From Formosa sp. Hel1_31_208 (GTDB lineage: Bacteria; Bacteroidota; Bacteroidia; Flavobacteriales; Flavobacteriaceae): a stretch of 64,000 nucleotides of DNA. Both the position numbers and the translations under genes were made by a program. The notes under the pieces were generated by a model that was not told where the DNA came from, ran no database searches, and worked only from the letters and a program-made list of their open reading frames with translations. Location: contig NZ_LT629733.1 in the NCBI RefSeq assembly GCF_900104785.1, forward strand, positions 3,034,672 to 3,098,671, read 5' to 3'. Position 1 is the stretch's first letter. Every line of letters starts with the position of its first letter. Shown in pieces: positions 46,837 through 56,217 of the stretch.

Positions 46837-47368
46837 TGTAATGTGTTTTTAAAATTTCCTGAAGTTTTAACCGCCCACGTCTTAAATGGGTTCGTGATGT
46901 TTGTATTGGAATATTAAGTATGTTAGATATTTCCTCATGGTCATAGCCTTCAATAAGGTATAATTTGACAACGACCTGATGTTTGCTTGGTAATTTTCCG
47001 ATTGCATCAAGTACTTGTTGCTTGGATATTTCCGCATTAAAATCCCAACTAGTATCGTCGTCTTCAATAGTTAGATTGGATATTTCTGATGCTGTGAACT
47101 CCAATCGTTTCTTTTTTAAATCGTCGATACATTGATTGATAACGATACGTTTTAACCATGATCCAAATGTGAAACTTTCTGTAAAACCATCAAGTTTTGA
47201 AAATGCTTTGATAAAACTCTCTTGCATCGCATCTTTCGCATCTTCTTCATTTAAATACCGACAAGCTATTTGAAACATAGCTTGACAGTACAAATCATAA
47301 ATTTGCATCATCGCCTTCTCTTCTCCTTGCTTGCAGCGATCTATTAAAATGGTATGCGCTTTAGACAT
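46820..47368 (-). CDS. ECF-type sigma-70 factor
   Basis: 182 residues. Region 2 is YLNEEDAKDAMQESFIKAF, with NQCIDDLKKK after it; region 4 is LPSKHQVVVKLYLIEGYDHEEISNILN followed by an HTH. It starts the operon with an anti-sigma partner and two secreted proteins, so it probably drives an envelope response. Divergent from the unknown membrane protein at 47479. Confidence 0.9.
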   Translation of the reverse strand: MSKAHTILIDRCKQGEEKAMMQIYDLYCQAMFQIACRYLNEEDAKDAMQESFIKAFSKLDGFTESFTFGSWLKRIVINQCIDDLKKKRLEFTASEISNLTIEDDDTSWDFNAEISKQQVLDAIGKLPSKHQVVVKLYLIEGYDHEEISNILNIPIQTSRTHLRRGRLKLQEILKTHYNEARY

Positions 47369-47478
47369 GTAGCTTTGGTTAGTATTCAGTATTAAAAACG
47401 AAAAAAAATGTTTAGCGTTTCAAAATTCTTAAAAATTTTTGATAAAAGTGATTATCTTTAATCTCAAATCCTAGTCAA

Positions 47479-48795
47479 ATGAGCCAAGATTACAATAATC
47501 CTGCATTTAAAAAACTACTACAAAAATTACAGGAAGAGAGTTGGCAGTTAGAATTACTTATTTCTGGTTTTGCCATTTTTGGTTTATTTCAGGCAACCAC
47601 GCCTTTGAGTATAGCTTCTCAAGAGGCCAGAAATAATGAACATTTATTTTTATTCGTAATCTTAATTGTTGCAACGGTTTCATGCTATATTTTATTATTT
47701 AATCTGCTGCTTCACGTCATATTAAGAGGCCTTTGGATTGGCGCTCTTGGCTTGCGCTATGTCTCTGGTGATATTGATTATGAAGAATTAAATTACAGTC
47801 AGAAATTCACAACATATCTAAAACATAAAATTGGTTCATTTGACAGATATATAGGGAATCTAGAAAATTACTGTAGTGTTATTTTTGCGATTTCATTCTT
47901 ACTCATTTTTTATGTCATCGCATTTACGCTAACCTTTACCTCCATTGGACTAATCGCATATTATTTGCTTGATAACAAAACTAATTCTTATGAATGGATA
48001 GGTGTCCCTTTAATTTTATTTATCGTTTTTGGAATGCTTTTTACCTTCATAGATTTTCTCACTCAAGGTTGGTTAAAGAAAAAAAAGTGGACCTCGACTA
48101 TTTATTTTCCAATCTACTGGGTATTTAGTTTTATCACATTATCATTTTTATACAGACCTCTAGTTTATAATTTTTTAGACAACAAATTTGGCCGTAGAAT
48201 TAGTTTCGCTTTAGTCCCAATTTATTTTTTAATCCTAATGGCAACTAGTTTTAATTACAAACTCTCAAATTATTTAGAATTAGGTCTCAATTCAAATGCA
48301 TATACCGCAAACAAGGTTAATTATGAAGATCTATTAGACAAAGAAAAAGGTCAATTTATAAGAACGGCGTCAATTCCATCTAAGGTTATTACTGATAGGT
48401 ATCTCAAAGTTTTTGTGTTATATTCTGAAAATACTGAAGATATTATTTTTGAGTTTAGACCCGATCTTAAACCTGATGATGATACCAGAGGTTTAGGAAC
48501 TGAAATGAATTTTAGTAATGATTTTTCCGAATTGAGGAAACGAGATAGTCTGAGGCCAGAATATATGAAAACCCTTAATAGCATCTATAACTTCAAGATA
48601 GATTCGGTAACCTATAAGCCGCAATTTGTGCTTACCGAAAGCACTACTGAACAGTTTGGCTTTGAAACCTATCTAGACTTAAAAAATGTTCCTAACGGAA
48701 AACATCAATTAAATGTGATTCGTAAAAGTCTTAGAAAAAAAGATACCGTAGAGAGTACAAGAGTTAGAATTCCGTTTTGGTATTTTAAAGATTAA
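47479..48795 (+). CDS. Unknown multi-pass membrane protein
   Basis: 438 residues. Hydrophobic segments at about residues 29-45, 57-80, 132-160, 172-195, 208-226 and 240-258, then a soluble C-terminal part of ~180 residues with a beta-rich feel (ending NVIRKSLRKKDTVESTRVRIPFWYFKD). No family recognised. It lies between two ECF modules, ending four bases inside the second anti-sigma gene's 3' end. Confidence 0.7.
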   Translation: MSQDYNNPAFKKLLQKLQEESWQLELLISGFAIFGLFQATTPLSIASQEARNNEHLFLFVILIVATVSCYILLFNLLLHVILRGLWIGALGLRYVSGDIDYEELNYSQKFTTYLKHKIGSFDRYIGNLENYCSVIFAISFLLIFYVIAFTLTFTSIGLIAYYLLDNKTNSYEWIGVPLILFIVFGMLFTFIDFLTQGWLKKKKWTSTIYFPIYWVFSFITLSFLYRPLVYNFLDNKFGRRISFALVPIYFLILMATSFNYKLSNYLELGLNSNAYTANKVNYEDLLDKEKGQFIRTASIPSKVITDRYLKVFVLYSENTEDIIFEFRPDLKPDDDTRGLGTEMNFSNDFSELRKRDSLRPEYMKTLNSIYNFKIDSVTYKPQFVLTESTTEQFGFETYLDLKNVPNGKHQLNVIRKSLRKKDTVESTRVRIPFWYFKD

Positions 48796-49205
48796 ACGTC
48801 TAAACGCTGATTAAAATACCGCTTTAATAATGGAATTTGAATACATAACATAATAGCAAATAATACTACAGAATAGATAACTGTTTGCGAAAACTCCATA
48901 CTTGCTAAAGGGTTTGTAAACTCATAATTAGAAAAACGTTCTAAACCTAAATCGCTTAACAGGCCGTTTTCTGATTTTGAAGTCCCAAAAACACTATAAC
49001 CTAAAATAGCTATCATTCCAAAAGCTATTAATATCCACGAACGCATAGAAATCAATGGCTCATAAGCTGTGACTTTATATGTATGTAACATGTTTATTCG
49101 GGACATAAGTGTTTGAGTGAAATCTAACGACGGACTTTCAATTGTTGATTCCCCTATCACTTTTCGGGATAAATTGTCTAATAGTTTATCTGCGCTCTCT
49201 TTCAT
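48792..49205 (-). CDS. Two-helix membrane anti-sigma-type protein
   Basis: 137 residues from ATG 49205 (MKESADKLLDNLSRKV). The cytoplasmic N-terminus of ~50 residues is followed by two hydrophobic helices (MRSWILIAFGMIAILGYSVF and VIYSVVLFAIMLCIQIPLL). It overlaps the upstream sigma gene by 20 bases, the layout of a membrane-bound anti-sigma factor. No domain match visible. Confidence 0.65.
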   Translation of the reverse strand: MKESADKLLDNLSRKVIGESTIESPSLDFTQTLMSRINMLHTYKVTAYEPLISMRSWILIAFGMIAILGYSVFGTSKSENGLLSDLGLERFSNYEFTNPLASMEFSQTVIYSVVLFAIMLCIQIPLLKRYFNQRLDV

Positions 49206-49776
49206 AATATTCAATTATTTCTGGTTCTAACTGTGCTCTTAATATGGCTGCCAACTTTTTACGACATCTAAACAATTTCACTTTAATCGTATTTGCTGTA
49301 ATACCAACAATCTTAGAAATTTCATCTAAAGATAAGTCATCAAAATAATATAAAGTCAATAAAAAGCTGTCTTCATTAGGCAAAGATGCAATACAGCGTT
49401 TCATTGCTAATTCTTTCTCTTTTACCTCCATTTGATCTAAAGCACTGTCTATTGTTTTTACCTGATGTTCTGTAAACTCATTAATTTCAACATCATTAAT
49501 ATATTTTTTATTTTTTTTTATCCGATCTAAACAGGTGTTGTAGGCCACACGATAAATCCAAGTCGAAAATTTAGAATCTCCTTTAAATTTATCTAAGGAT
49601 TTATAGGCTTTTATAAACGTATCTTGAGCAACTTCTTCCGCTTCCTCTCTGTTTTTCAACATACGCAATGCCAATGTGAACACCAAATCTTTATAATTAT
49701 CCACCAGCATCGAAAAAGCATTTGTATTGCCATCGATAATTTGATTGATGAGTATTTGATCGTTGTTGGTGGTCAT
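49186..49776 (-). CDS. ECF-type sigma-70 factor (second)
   Basis: 196 residues. Region 2 shows LVDNYKDLVFTLALRMLKNREEAEEVAQDTFIKAY, and FSTWIYRVAYNTCLDRIKK follows it. Region 4 is LTLYYFDDLSLDEISKIVGITANTIKVKLFRCRKKL. It is of the SigW-like type. Its start lies 149 bases from the divergent DUF6249 gene. Confidence 0.92.
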   Translation of the reverse strand: MTTNNDQILINQIIDGNTNAFSMLVDNYKDLVFTLALRMLKNREEAEEVAQDTFIKAYKSLDKFKGDSKFSTWIYRVAYNTCLDRIKKNKKYINDVEINEFTEHQVKTIDSALDQMEVKEKELAMKRCIASLPNEDSFLLTLYYFDDLSLDEISKIVGITANTIKVKLFRCRKKLAAILRAQLEPEIIEYYERERR

Positions 49777-49925
49777 TTTGTTTTAAGACGACACAATTAA
49801 CCCTAAGGTTACAATTTCCGAAAAATATTTTTTTAATCTTTTTTAAACTAATCTGTAACCAAAACTCAAAACCTGTCGTCATAAGCTCAGAACATTTAAA
49901 TTTAATCAATTAAAAACGAAACATT

Positions 49926-50273
49926 ATGGGATCAGAATTAATCATTATACCAATTATATTTGGTGCAATCTTTGGAGTATTTTATTTATATTTTTCAACG
50001 CGAAACAAAGAACGTTTAGCACTTATCGAAAAAGGTGCCGATGCAAGTATTTTTATGAAAGGTAAACAGCACGCAGCGCCAATCTGGAAAGTACTTACCC
50101 TTAACCTTTCCCTTTTATTAATGGGCATAGGGCTAGGAACTTTTATAGCATCTATTATAGATAATTACTCAACATTAGACGAAGACGCCATTTATCCTGC
50201 AACAATTTTCTTTATGGCTGGAGTGGGACTTTTTATAGGCTTTAATATGACCAAAAACCTTGATAAAGAATAA
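49926..50273 (+). CDS. DUF6249-like small membrane protein
   Basis: 115 residues with three hydrophobic helices: residues 4-23, 58-79 and 90-108. A short charged loop (RNKERLALIEKGADASIF) follows the first helix, as in DUF6249 members. Role unknown; divergent from the ECF sigma gene and so a possible target of it. Followed by a terminator. Confidence 0.75.
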   Translation: MGSELIIIPIIFGAIFGVFYLYFSTRNKERLALIEKGADASIFMKGKQHAAPIWKVLTLNLSLLLMGIGLGTFIASIIDNYSTLDEDAIYPATIFFMAGVGLFIGFNMTKNLDKE

Positions 50274-50296
50274 ATTTCATATCACCAACTAAACTT

Positions 50297-50330
50297 AAAA
50301 GCCACTGTTAATCGACAGTGGTTTTTTTAT
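50297..50330 (+). terminator. Intrinsic terminator after the DUF6249 gene
   Basis: AAAAGCCACTGT and ACAGTGGTTTTT pair around TAATCG, followed by further Ts. Confidence 0.85.
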
Positions 50331-50387
50331 TTACATCGCTTAATGTGTATATTAGACAAGATGAACTCCAATATATACATTCAATCT

Positions 50388-51368
50388 ATGAAACACCTAT
50401 TTTGTAACCTACTCGTCTTCATATTAGTGAGCAGTGCCAGTTCACAAACTACAATTGTCGACGAAGAAACGCAATACCCTGTGTCTTATGCAACTATCTC
50501 ATTTGGTGACGGACAAGGTTTATTTGCAGATGATGATGGTTTATTTATATTCACTAAAAAACTGTATCCAGATGTAGATTCACTATATATTTCTGCCTTA
50601 GGCTACAAAGATTTAGCAATAGCTACAATAAATCTTCCAACGACTATTGAGATGCAAATAGAAGCTAATAAGCTCGATGAAGTTATTGTAAACGCTAAAA
50701 TAAATAGAAAGTTCAAAAAAGAAACCTTAAAACCATATTTAGATGACGACTATTATAAATGCTGGCTACCTACTATAGAAAGTGAAATCGCAGTGTTTTT
50801 CCCGAATGACAATGACAAATTAAAAAAAATTACGTCTGTGTTATTTCCAATTACTTTAGAATCTAAAGATTGGAATAAACGCAAACGGTCAAATGCCGAT
50901 AAGCGTAAATTTTCAACCTTGTTTAAAGTGAAATTCTATAAGAATGATAACGGCATTCCAGGTGACGTCATGACCTATTCAAATATTGTATTTCGAGTCA
51001 CTGAAAAAAATGGTGATGCGTTCAAACTCGATATCTCAGAGCACAATTTATTTATTCCGAAGGGTGGTTTTTTTGTATCCTTACAGGTTCTTGGATACAC
51101 AGATCCAAACGGAAAATTACTGCCAAATAAGAAGTATAAAGAGATTAAATCTAAAAACGGTATTGTAAAAATCCCAACTAATTTTAGACCGCTCTTACCC
51201 TTTACAGATGAAATTAATCAACACCACACCTATATTAAACGTGTGTTTATTAGTGGGAACAAATGGGTACAGTTCAAACAAGGCAATGGTATTGAATCAA
51301 GTTTATTAAGAACTAACCTCAACAATTATGGTGTTGGCATGACTTATAATATCTATAAAGATGACTAG
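50388..51368 (+). CDS. CarboxypepD_reg-like secreted protein
   Basis: 326 residues from ATG 50388 (MKHLFCNLLVFILVSSASSQ signal). The first ~80 mature residues form a carboxypeptidase-regulatory-like beta-sandwich (EETQYPVSYATISFGDGQGL, LDEVIVNAK). The rest has WNKRKRS and a segment of SusD-adjacent type seen in Bacteroidota proteins of unknown function. The frame extends upstream to 50343 without similarity. It overlaps the DoxX gene by 8 bases. Confidence 0.75.
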   Translation: MKHLFCNLLVFILVSSASSQTTIVDEETQYPVSYATISFGDGQGLFADDDGLFIFTKKLYPDVDSLYISALGYKDLAIATINLPTTIEMQIEANKLDEVIVNAKINRKFKKETLKPYLDDDYYKCWLPTIESEIAVFFPNDNDKLKKITSVLFPITLESKDWNKRKRSNADKRKFSTLFKVKFYKNDNGIPGDVMTYSNIVFRVTEKNGDAFKLDISEHNLFIPKGGFFVSLQVLGYTDPNGKLLPNKKYKEIKSKNGIVKIPTNFRPLLPFTDEINQHHTYIKRVFISGNKWVQFKQGNGIESSLLRTNLNNYGVGMTYNIYKDD

Positions 51369-51714
51369 TGCTTGGCACCTATATGTGATGGCTGTGATGT
51401 ATATTATCGCTGGTATTATGCATTTTGTCAAACCAAAACTCTATCTGCGTGTCATGCCAAGATATTTACCATACCATAAACCCTTGGTGTTTTGGAGTGG
51501 TATAGCGGAAATAGCATTGGGTATTGGTTTATGCATACCAGATTTAAAAACCATTTCTATTTATGGTATCATTGCCATGCTCGCAGTATTCTTACTCGTA
51601 CATTTTTATATGTTATCTGGTAAGAAAGCATCGGCTGGTGTGCCAAATTGGCTCCTTATACTTCGCATTCCTTTGCAGTTTGGTTTGATGTATTGGGCTT
51701 GGTGGTATTTATAA
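51361..51714 (+). CDS. DoxX family membrane protein
   Basis: 117 residues with four hydrophobic helices. The motif MYIIAGIMHFVKPKLYLRVMP near the start and FWSGIAEIALGIGL in the second helix match the DoxX-like family. Role unclear; some members act in thiosulfate-quinone or redox complexes. Starts within the last codons of the preceding gene. Confidence 0.82.
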   Translation: MTSAWHLYVMAVMYIIAGIMHFVKPKLYLRVMPRYLPYHKPLVFWSGIAEIALGIGLCIPDLKTISIYGIIAMLAVFLLVHFYMLSGKKASAGVPNWLLILRIPLQFGLMYWAWWYL

Positions 51715-51730
51715 TTTGACTAGTCAATAA

Positions 51731-52420
51731 TTAAGGTGTTGAATTAGACACCTGTAAGACTTTCCCATTATAATATTTATTTCCATTAAGTGCAAAATCT
51801 TGAATATAGGTTGCCATTTCCAAAGCGGTAGTTGGTGCTTGATAGTCTGGAAAAGCTTCTTTCAGCATTTCGGTTTGAACAGCACCTAAAGCGAGCACAT
51901 TAAATTGTGGACCCGTCTCTTTATATTCTTCGGCTAATAATTCGGTAAGGGTTATTACGGCTCCTTTACTTGAGCTGTAAGCTGCTAATCCCGGGAATTT
52001 CATACTACCTTGAATGCCTCCCATTGAACTTATAGTTACGACATGTCCGTCGTTCTTCATGTAAGGCAACACAATACGCGTCATTTCAGAAACACCAAAA
52101 ACATTGGTTTCATAAACCTTTGTAAAATCCTTAAACGTCGTTTCTGCAAATGGTTTATTAAGTAACATCCCAGCATTATTGATTAGAATATCAACATGCT
52201 TCCATTCATTCTGAATAAACTGTTCAACTTTTTGGTAATCATCTTCCTCGCATAAATCGAAAGCAAATGATTCTATGTTGTCGAAATGAAGATTATTTAC
52301 GGGTTGTGCATTTCTTGATAAGGCTAATACATTATGACCTTGTTTAGCAAACAAATGAACTAGTTCAAAACCAATTCCACGACTGGTGCCAGTTATAATT
52401 ATATTCTTAATCTGCTTCAT
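51731..52420 (-). CDS. SDR family oxidoreductase
   Basis: 229 residues. NAD(P)-binding TGTSRGIGFEL near the start, NNAG at residues 77-80, catalytic SSMGG with the YSSSK (YxxxK) motif. The substrate is not evident. It overlaps the 3' end of the M28 peptidase gene by 14 bases on the same strand. Confidence 0.9.
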   Translation of the reverse strand: MKQIKNIIITGTSRGIGFELVHLFAKQGHNVLALSRNAQPVNNLHFDNIESFAFDLCEEDDYQKVEQFIQNEWKHVDILINNAGMLLNKPFAETTFKDFTKVYETNVFGVSEMTRIVLPYMKNDGHVVTISSMGGIQGSMKFPGLAAYSSSKGAVITLTELLAEEYKETGPQFNVLALGAVQTEMLKEAFPDYQAPTTALEMATYIQDFALNGNKYYNGKVLQVSNSTP

Positions 52421-53360
52421 ACATTATAATTTCTTTAGTCTCTGTGTTACTCATTGTTTCTATTGCAGGTATCACGGCATTAATCAAACTTGCCATATGC
52501 TCATAATCTAACTTATCTATTTCATCATCAGCATGATGATAATAATCATAATTGGAAAGATCGCATGATGAAACTGTATGACAAGGCAACTTAAATTCTT
52601 TATAGAACGCATAGTTATCAGACTGTCTAAATAAATTGTATTTTTTTGCAATTTCAGAAAACCCAATAAAATTAGACCCCAAATATTCATTCATTTTTTG
52701 AGCAATATTTGATTTTTCAAAACCAGTCACAAATGCCGTATAATCGCGATCTTTAAAAGGCACACCAATCATTTCGAAGTTAATCATGGTGTATAGGTTA
52801 AGGTTTTCAGATTTCAATCGTTGCGCTAAATGTTTAGATCCCAAGAGTCCCATTTCTTCAGCAGAAAACAAAGCGATCATAATACTGCGCTTATTATTTT
52901 TCTTAGTTGCGAAATACTTGGCTATTGCCATAACAGCACTTGTTCCTGCCGCATTATCGTTTGCACCATTAGCTATTGAATCATTCTCTATAGCTTTTGC
53001 ATATCCGATGTGATCGTAATGTGCTCCTAACACAATAACCTCATTCTTAAGTGTTGTATCTGTACCTTCAATAAAACCAACCACATTAAATGCGTCCATT
53101 TCACCAACTTTAAAGTTATCTCTATATGTATCGTAATACGGTTTTACACCAAAAGTTTTCAACTGATTTTCAATGTAAGTTGCAGATGCATTAATGCCAT
53201 CCGAACCTGTGTTACGACCTTGATTTTTGTCTGAAGCCAAATACATCACGACTTCTTTAACTTCGGCACTCGAAATAGTGATTGATTTGGATTCTGTTTT
53301 TACGGAGGACTTACAGCCTAGAATAAGTAATAAAACAACTAATGGAAAAAGTTTTTTCAT
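52407..53360 (-). CDS. M28 family metallopeptidase, lipoprotein
   Basis: 317 residues with lipobox LLILGC. Co-catalytic zinc motifs: GAHYDHIG, NGANDNAAGTSAV, FSAEEMGLLG, and the final DEIDKLDYEHM histidine. Acts as an exported aminopeptidase. Precedes the SDR gene, with which it probably forms an operon. Confidence 0.92.
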   Translation of the reverse strand: MKKLFPLVVLLLILGCKSSVKTESKSITISSAEVKEVVMYLASDKNQGRNTGSDGINASATYIENQLKTFGVKPYYDTYRDNFKVGEMDAFNVVGFIEGTDTTLKNEVIVLGAHYDHIGYAKAIENDSIANGANDNAAGTSAVMAIAKYFATKKNNKRSIMIALFSAEEMGLLGSKHLAQRLKSENLNLYTMINFEMIGVPFKDRDYTAFVTGFEKSNIAQKMNEYLGSNFIGFSEIAKKYNLFRQSDNYAFYKEFKLPCHTVSSCDLSNYDYYHHADDEIDKLDYEHMASLINAVIPAIETMSNTETKEIIMYEAD

Positions 53361-53387
53361 GTAGATTATTATTTGTCACTAAAGATA

Positions 53388-53425
53388 AAAAAACCCGAAT
53401 TGAAAAAAATATCAAATCAGGCTTT
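53388..53425 (-). terminator. Imperfect hairpin after the E2 gene
   Basis: On the minus strand AAAAGCCTGATTTG pairs with CAATTCGGGTTTT (some G-U and mismatches), followed by Ts. Confidence 0.55.
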
Positions 53426-53432
53426 TAATATC

Positions 53433-53458
53433 GTAAGTATCTGAACTAAGTTCAGTAT
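53433..53458 (-). repeat. Dispersed palindromic element, copy 2
   Basis: On the minus strand ATACTGAACTTAGTTCAG followed by ATACTTAC; 26 bases close to the element after htpG (35955-35980), differing at about five positions. Confidence 0.5.
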
Positions 53459-53475
53459 TATAAATTTTATTTAAT

Positions 53476-55125
53476 TTAAACGAGCATTGTTACAGGATTC
53501 TCAATATAGCCTTTTAACGTTTCTAAAAATTGAGCTCCTGTCGCACCATCTACAGTCCTATGATCACAGGCCATTGTCAATTTCATTGTATTGCCAGGAA
53601 CAACTTGTCCATTTTTAACTACTGGCTTAGACACTATAGCTCCAACTGATAAGATTGCAGAGTTTGGCTGATTTATGATTGAGGTAAAACTCTCAATGCC
53701 GAACATTCCTAAATTAGAAATTGTAAAGGTACTACCCTCCATTTCGTCTAAAGTTAGTTTCTTGTTGCGAGCACGTCCAGCATAATCTTTTACCGCAGCT
53801 CCAATTTGTGGCAAACTTTGCTCATTTGCAAAACGCACCACAGGAACAACAAGGCCATCAGGGACTGCAACTGCAACACCTATGTGTACATGATTATTAA
53901 GTTGCATTCTATGATCAAACCATTGTGAGTTCACTTGTGGATGTTGACGCAACGCTAAAGCACAAGCTTTCACAATCATATCATTATAAGAGATCTTTGT
54001 ATCTGGTATGGAATTGTACTGTGCTCTAAAAGCCATTGCATTTTCCATATCAAACTCCACATTTAAGTAATAATGTGGTGCTGTAAATTTCGATTTTGCT
54101 AAATTTTTAGCAATCGCTTTACGCATATTTGAGTTTAGAACTTCATCAAAATCTTCCTGACCAGAAGGCACAAATTTAGCTACTGGCGCTGAAGACTGGG
54201 CTGTTATTACTGGTGTAAAGTTTTCTATATCGCGTTTAACAATTCGGCCATTCTCCCCAGAACCTTGGACTTGAGACAAATTGATCCCTTTTTCTTCAGC
54301 CATTTTCTTTGCTAACGGCGACACAAAAATTCGACCATTATTTGTAGAAACAACTCCTGTGCTAACTTGAGCAGTAGCAATTGTTTTCTTTGACTCTGTT
54401 TTTGGAGTCGCTATAGTTTCTTGTTTTGGAGTTTCTTCTGTTTTTGCTTTAGAAGATGAAGCTCCAACTTTAAAGTTTTTCGCCACAGCAGACACATCTG
54501 TACCTGCAGGCCCAATGATTGCTAAAAGTGCGTCTACTTTAGCAGATTCACCTTCATTTAAACCAACATGTAATAAAGTTCCCGATTGGAACGATTCAAA
54601 TTCCATAGTCGCTTTATCAGTTTCAATTTCTGCTAAAATATCACCTTCTTCAACAGCATCACCTACCTTTTTCAACCAAGTCGCGACAGTCCCTTCTTCC
54701 ATTGTATCGCTCAATCGAGGCATAGTCACTACTATAACTCCTTCGGGTATTTCAACGTCATTAGATGTCTCAGCATCTTGAATGTCTTCAGATTGTTTTT
54801 CAAGGTCTTCTGACTCTTTAGCTGCGTTAACATCATCAACCTTATTTTCAGAAGCTCCACCAATTAATAGACCTGAGATGTCTTCTCCTTCTTCACCAAT
54901 AATGGCTAAAAGCGAATCAACTTTAGCTGTTTCGCCTTCTCCGATACCGATATGAAGTAAAGTTCCTTCATTGAAAGATTCAAACTCCATTGTAGCCTTA
55001 TCAGTTTCAATTTCAGCTAAAATATCACCTTCTTCAATTTTGTCTCCTACTTTTTTTAACCAAGTGGCAACAGTTCCTTCTTCCATTGTATCGCTCAAAC
55101 GCGGCATATTAATTACTTCTGCCAT
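53476..55125 (-). CDS. pdhC: Pyruvate dehydrogenase E2 (dihydrolipoamide acetyltransferase), two lipoyl domains
   Basis: 549 residues. Two lipoyl domains lie at about residues 2-77 and 130-205, each with EIETDKATMEFES carrying the lipoyl lysine. A subunit-binding domain (FVSPLAKKMAEEKGINLSQVQ) and the acyltransferase core follow; active-site motif DHRTVDGATGAQFL. Acetyl transfer from pyruvate to CoA. Starts three bases after the E1-alpha stop. The E1-beta gene is not adjacent, as is usual in this phylum. Confidence 0.94.
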   Translation of the reverse strand: MAEVINMPRLSDTMEEGTVATWLKKVGDKIEEGDILAEIETDKATMEFESFNEGTLLHIGIGEGETAKVDSLLAIIGEEGEDISGLLIGGASENKVDDVNAAKESEDLEKQSEDIQDAETSNDVEIPEGVIVVTMPRLSDTMEEGTVATWLKKVGDAVEEGDILAEIETDKATMEFESFQSGTLLHVGLNEGESAKVDALLAIIGPAGTDVSAVAKNFKVGASSSKAKTEETPKQETIATPKTESKKTIATAQVSTGVVSTNNGRIFVSPLAKKMAEEKGINLSQVQGSGENGRIVKRDIENFTPVITAQSSAPVAKFVPSGQEDFDEVLNSNMRKAIAKNLAKSKFTAPHYYLNVEFDMENAMAFRAQYNSIPDTKISYNDMIVKACALALRQHPQVNSQWFDHRMQLNNHVHIGVAVAVPDGLVVPVVRFANEQSLPQIGAAVKDYAGRARNKKLTLDEMEGSTFTISNLGMFGIESFTSIINQPNSAILSVGAIVSKPVVKNGQVVPGNTMKLTMACDHRTVDGATGAQFLETLKGYIENPVTMLV

Positions 55126-55128
55126 AGC

Positions 55129-56127
55129 TTATATTTTGTGTTGTATAAATGGATAATCTTCTTGTTCGTATACGGCATCGTACATCACATTTAAATCTGG
55201 ATAAGGAGAATCTTCGGCAAATTGCTCACATTCTTTAACCAAATCTTTAACGCGCTTGTCCATGACTTTAATCTCGTCGTCGGTGGCATATTTCTTTTCT
55301 AAAAGAATATCTTTTACCTGAGTGATTGGATCTATTTTCTTGTACTCTGCCACTTCGTCTTTCGTTCTATAATGCTGAGCATCACTCATCGAATGACCTC
55401 TATAGCGATAAGTTTTAACCTCTAAGAATGTTGGCCCACCACCAGTTCGTGCTCTTGTAATAGCTTCGTCAAAAGCTTCGGCAACTTTCACTGGATTCAT
55501 CCCATCAACAGGACCACAAGGCATTTCATATCCTAATCCGAGTTTCCATATATCCGTATGGTTTGCAGTACGTTCAACAGAAGTTCCCATTGCATAACCA
55601 TTATTTTCACAAACAAAAACAACTGGCAAATTCCAGAGCATTGCTAAGTTAAATGTCTCATGCAATGACCCTTGACGTGCAGCACCATCTCCAAAACAAC
55701 ATAAGGTCACAGCATCACTTCCATGGTATTTATCCCCAAATGCTATACCCGCTCCTAATGGAATTTGACCCCCAACGATTCCATGACCACCATAAAACCG
55801 ATGTTCTTTTGAAAAAATATGCATTGATCCACCTAACCCTTGAGAGGTCCCTGTAGCCTTACCATATAATTCCGCCATGACACGCTTAGGGTCCACACCC
55901 ATCCCAATAGGCTGAACGTGGTTTCTGTATGCCGTAATCATTTTATCTTTCGTCAAATCCATAGCATGAAGCGCTCCAGCTAACACCGCTTCTTGACCAT
56001 TATATAGGTGAAGAAATCCTCTTACTTTTTGTTGAATGTAAACTGCAGCAAGTTTGTCTTCAAACTTTCTCCAGAATAACATGTCTTCATACCATTTTAG
56101 GTAAACTTCTTTTGTTATTTTTTGCAT
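55129..56127 (-). CDS. pdhA: Pyruvate dehydrogenase E1 component, alpha subunit
   Basis: 332 residues. The thiamine-diphosphate motif is GDGAARQGSLHETFNLA ... NLPVVFVCENN; the phosphorylation-loop region RYRGHSMSDAQHYR follows near residue 260. Forms the E1 heterotetramer with a beta subunit encoded elsewhere. The E2 gene starts three bases downstream. Confidence 0.95.
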   Translation of the reverse strand: MQKITKEVYLKWYEDMLFWRKFEDKLAAVYIQQKVRGFLHLYNGQEAVLAGALHAMDLTKDKMITAYRNHVQPIGMGVDPKRVMAELYGKATGTSQGLGGSMHIFSKEHRFYGGHGIVGGQIPLGAGIAFGDKYHGSDAVTLCCFGDGAARQGSLHETFNLAMLWNLPVVFVCENNGYAMGTSVERTANHTDIWKLGLGYEMPCGPVDGMNPVKVAEAFDEAITRARTGGGPTFLEVKTYRYRGHSMSDAQHYRTKDEVAEYKKIDPITQVKDILLEKKYATDDEIKVMDKRVKDLVKECEQFAEDSPYPDLNVMYDAVYEQEDYPFIQHKI

Positions 56128-56217
56128 TGGTGGCGTTAATTATTTAAACGAATAACAAAAGTAACACTTTAGTTAGTAATGAAAAAACTGAAAATCGTAA
56201 AATTTAGCACGAAAACG

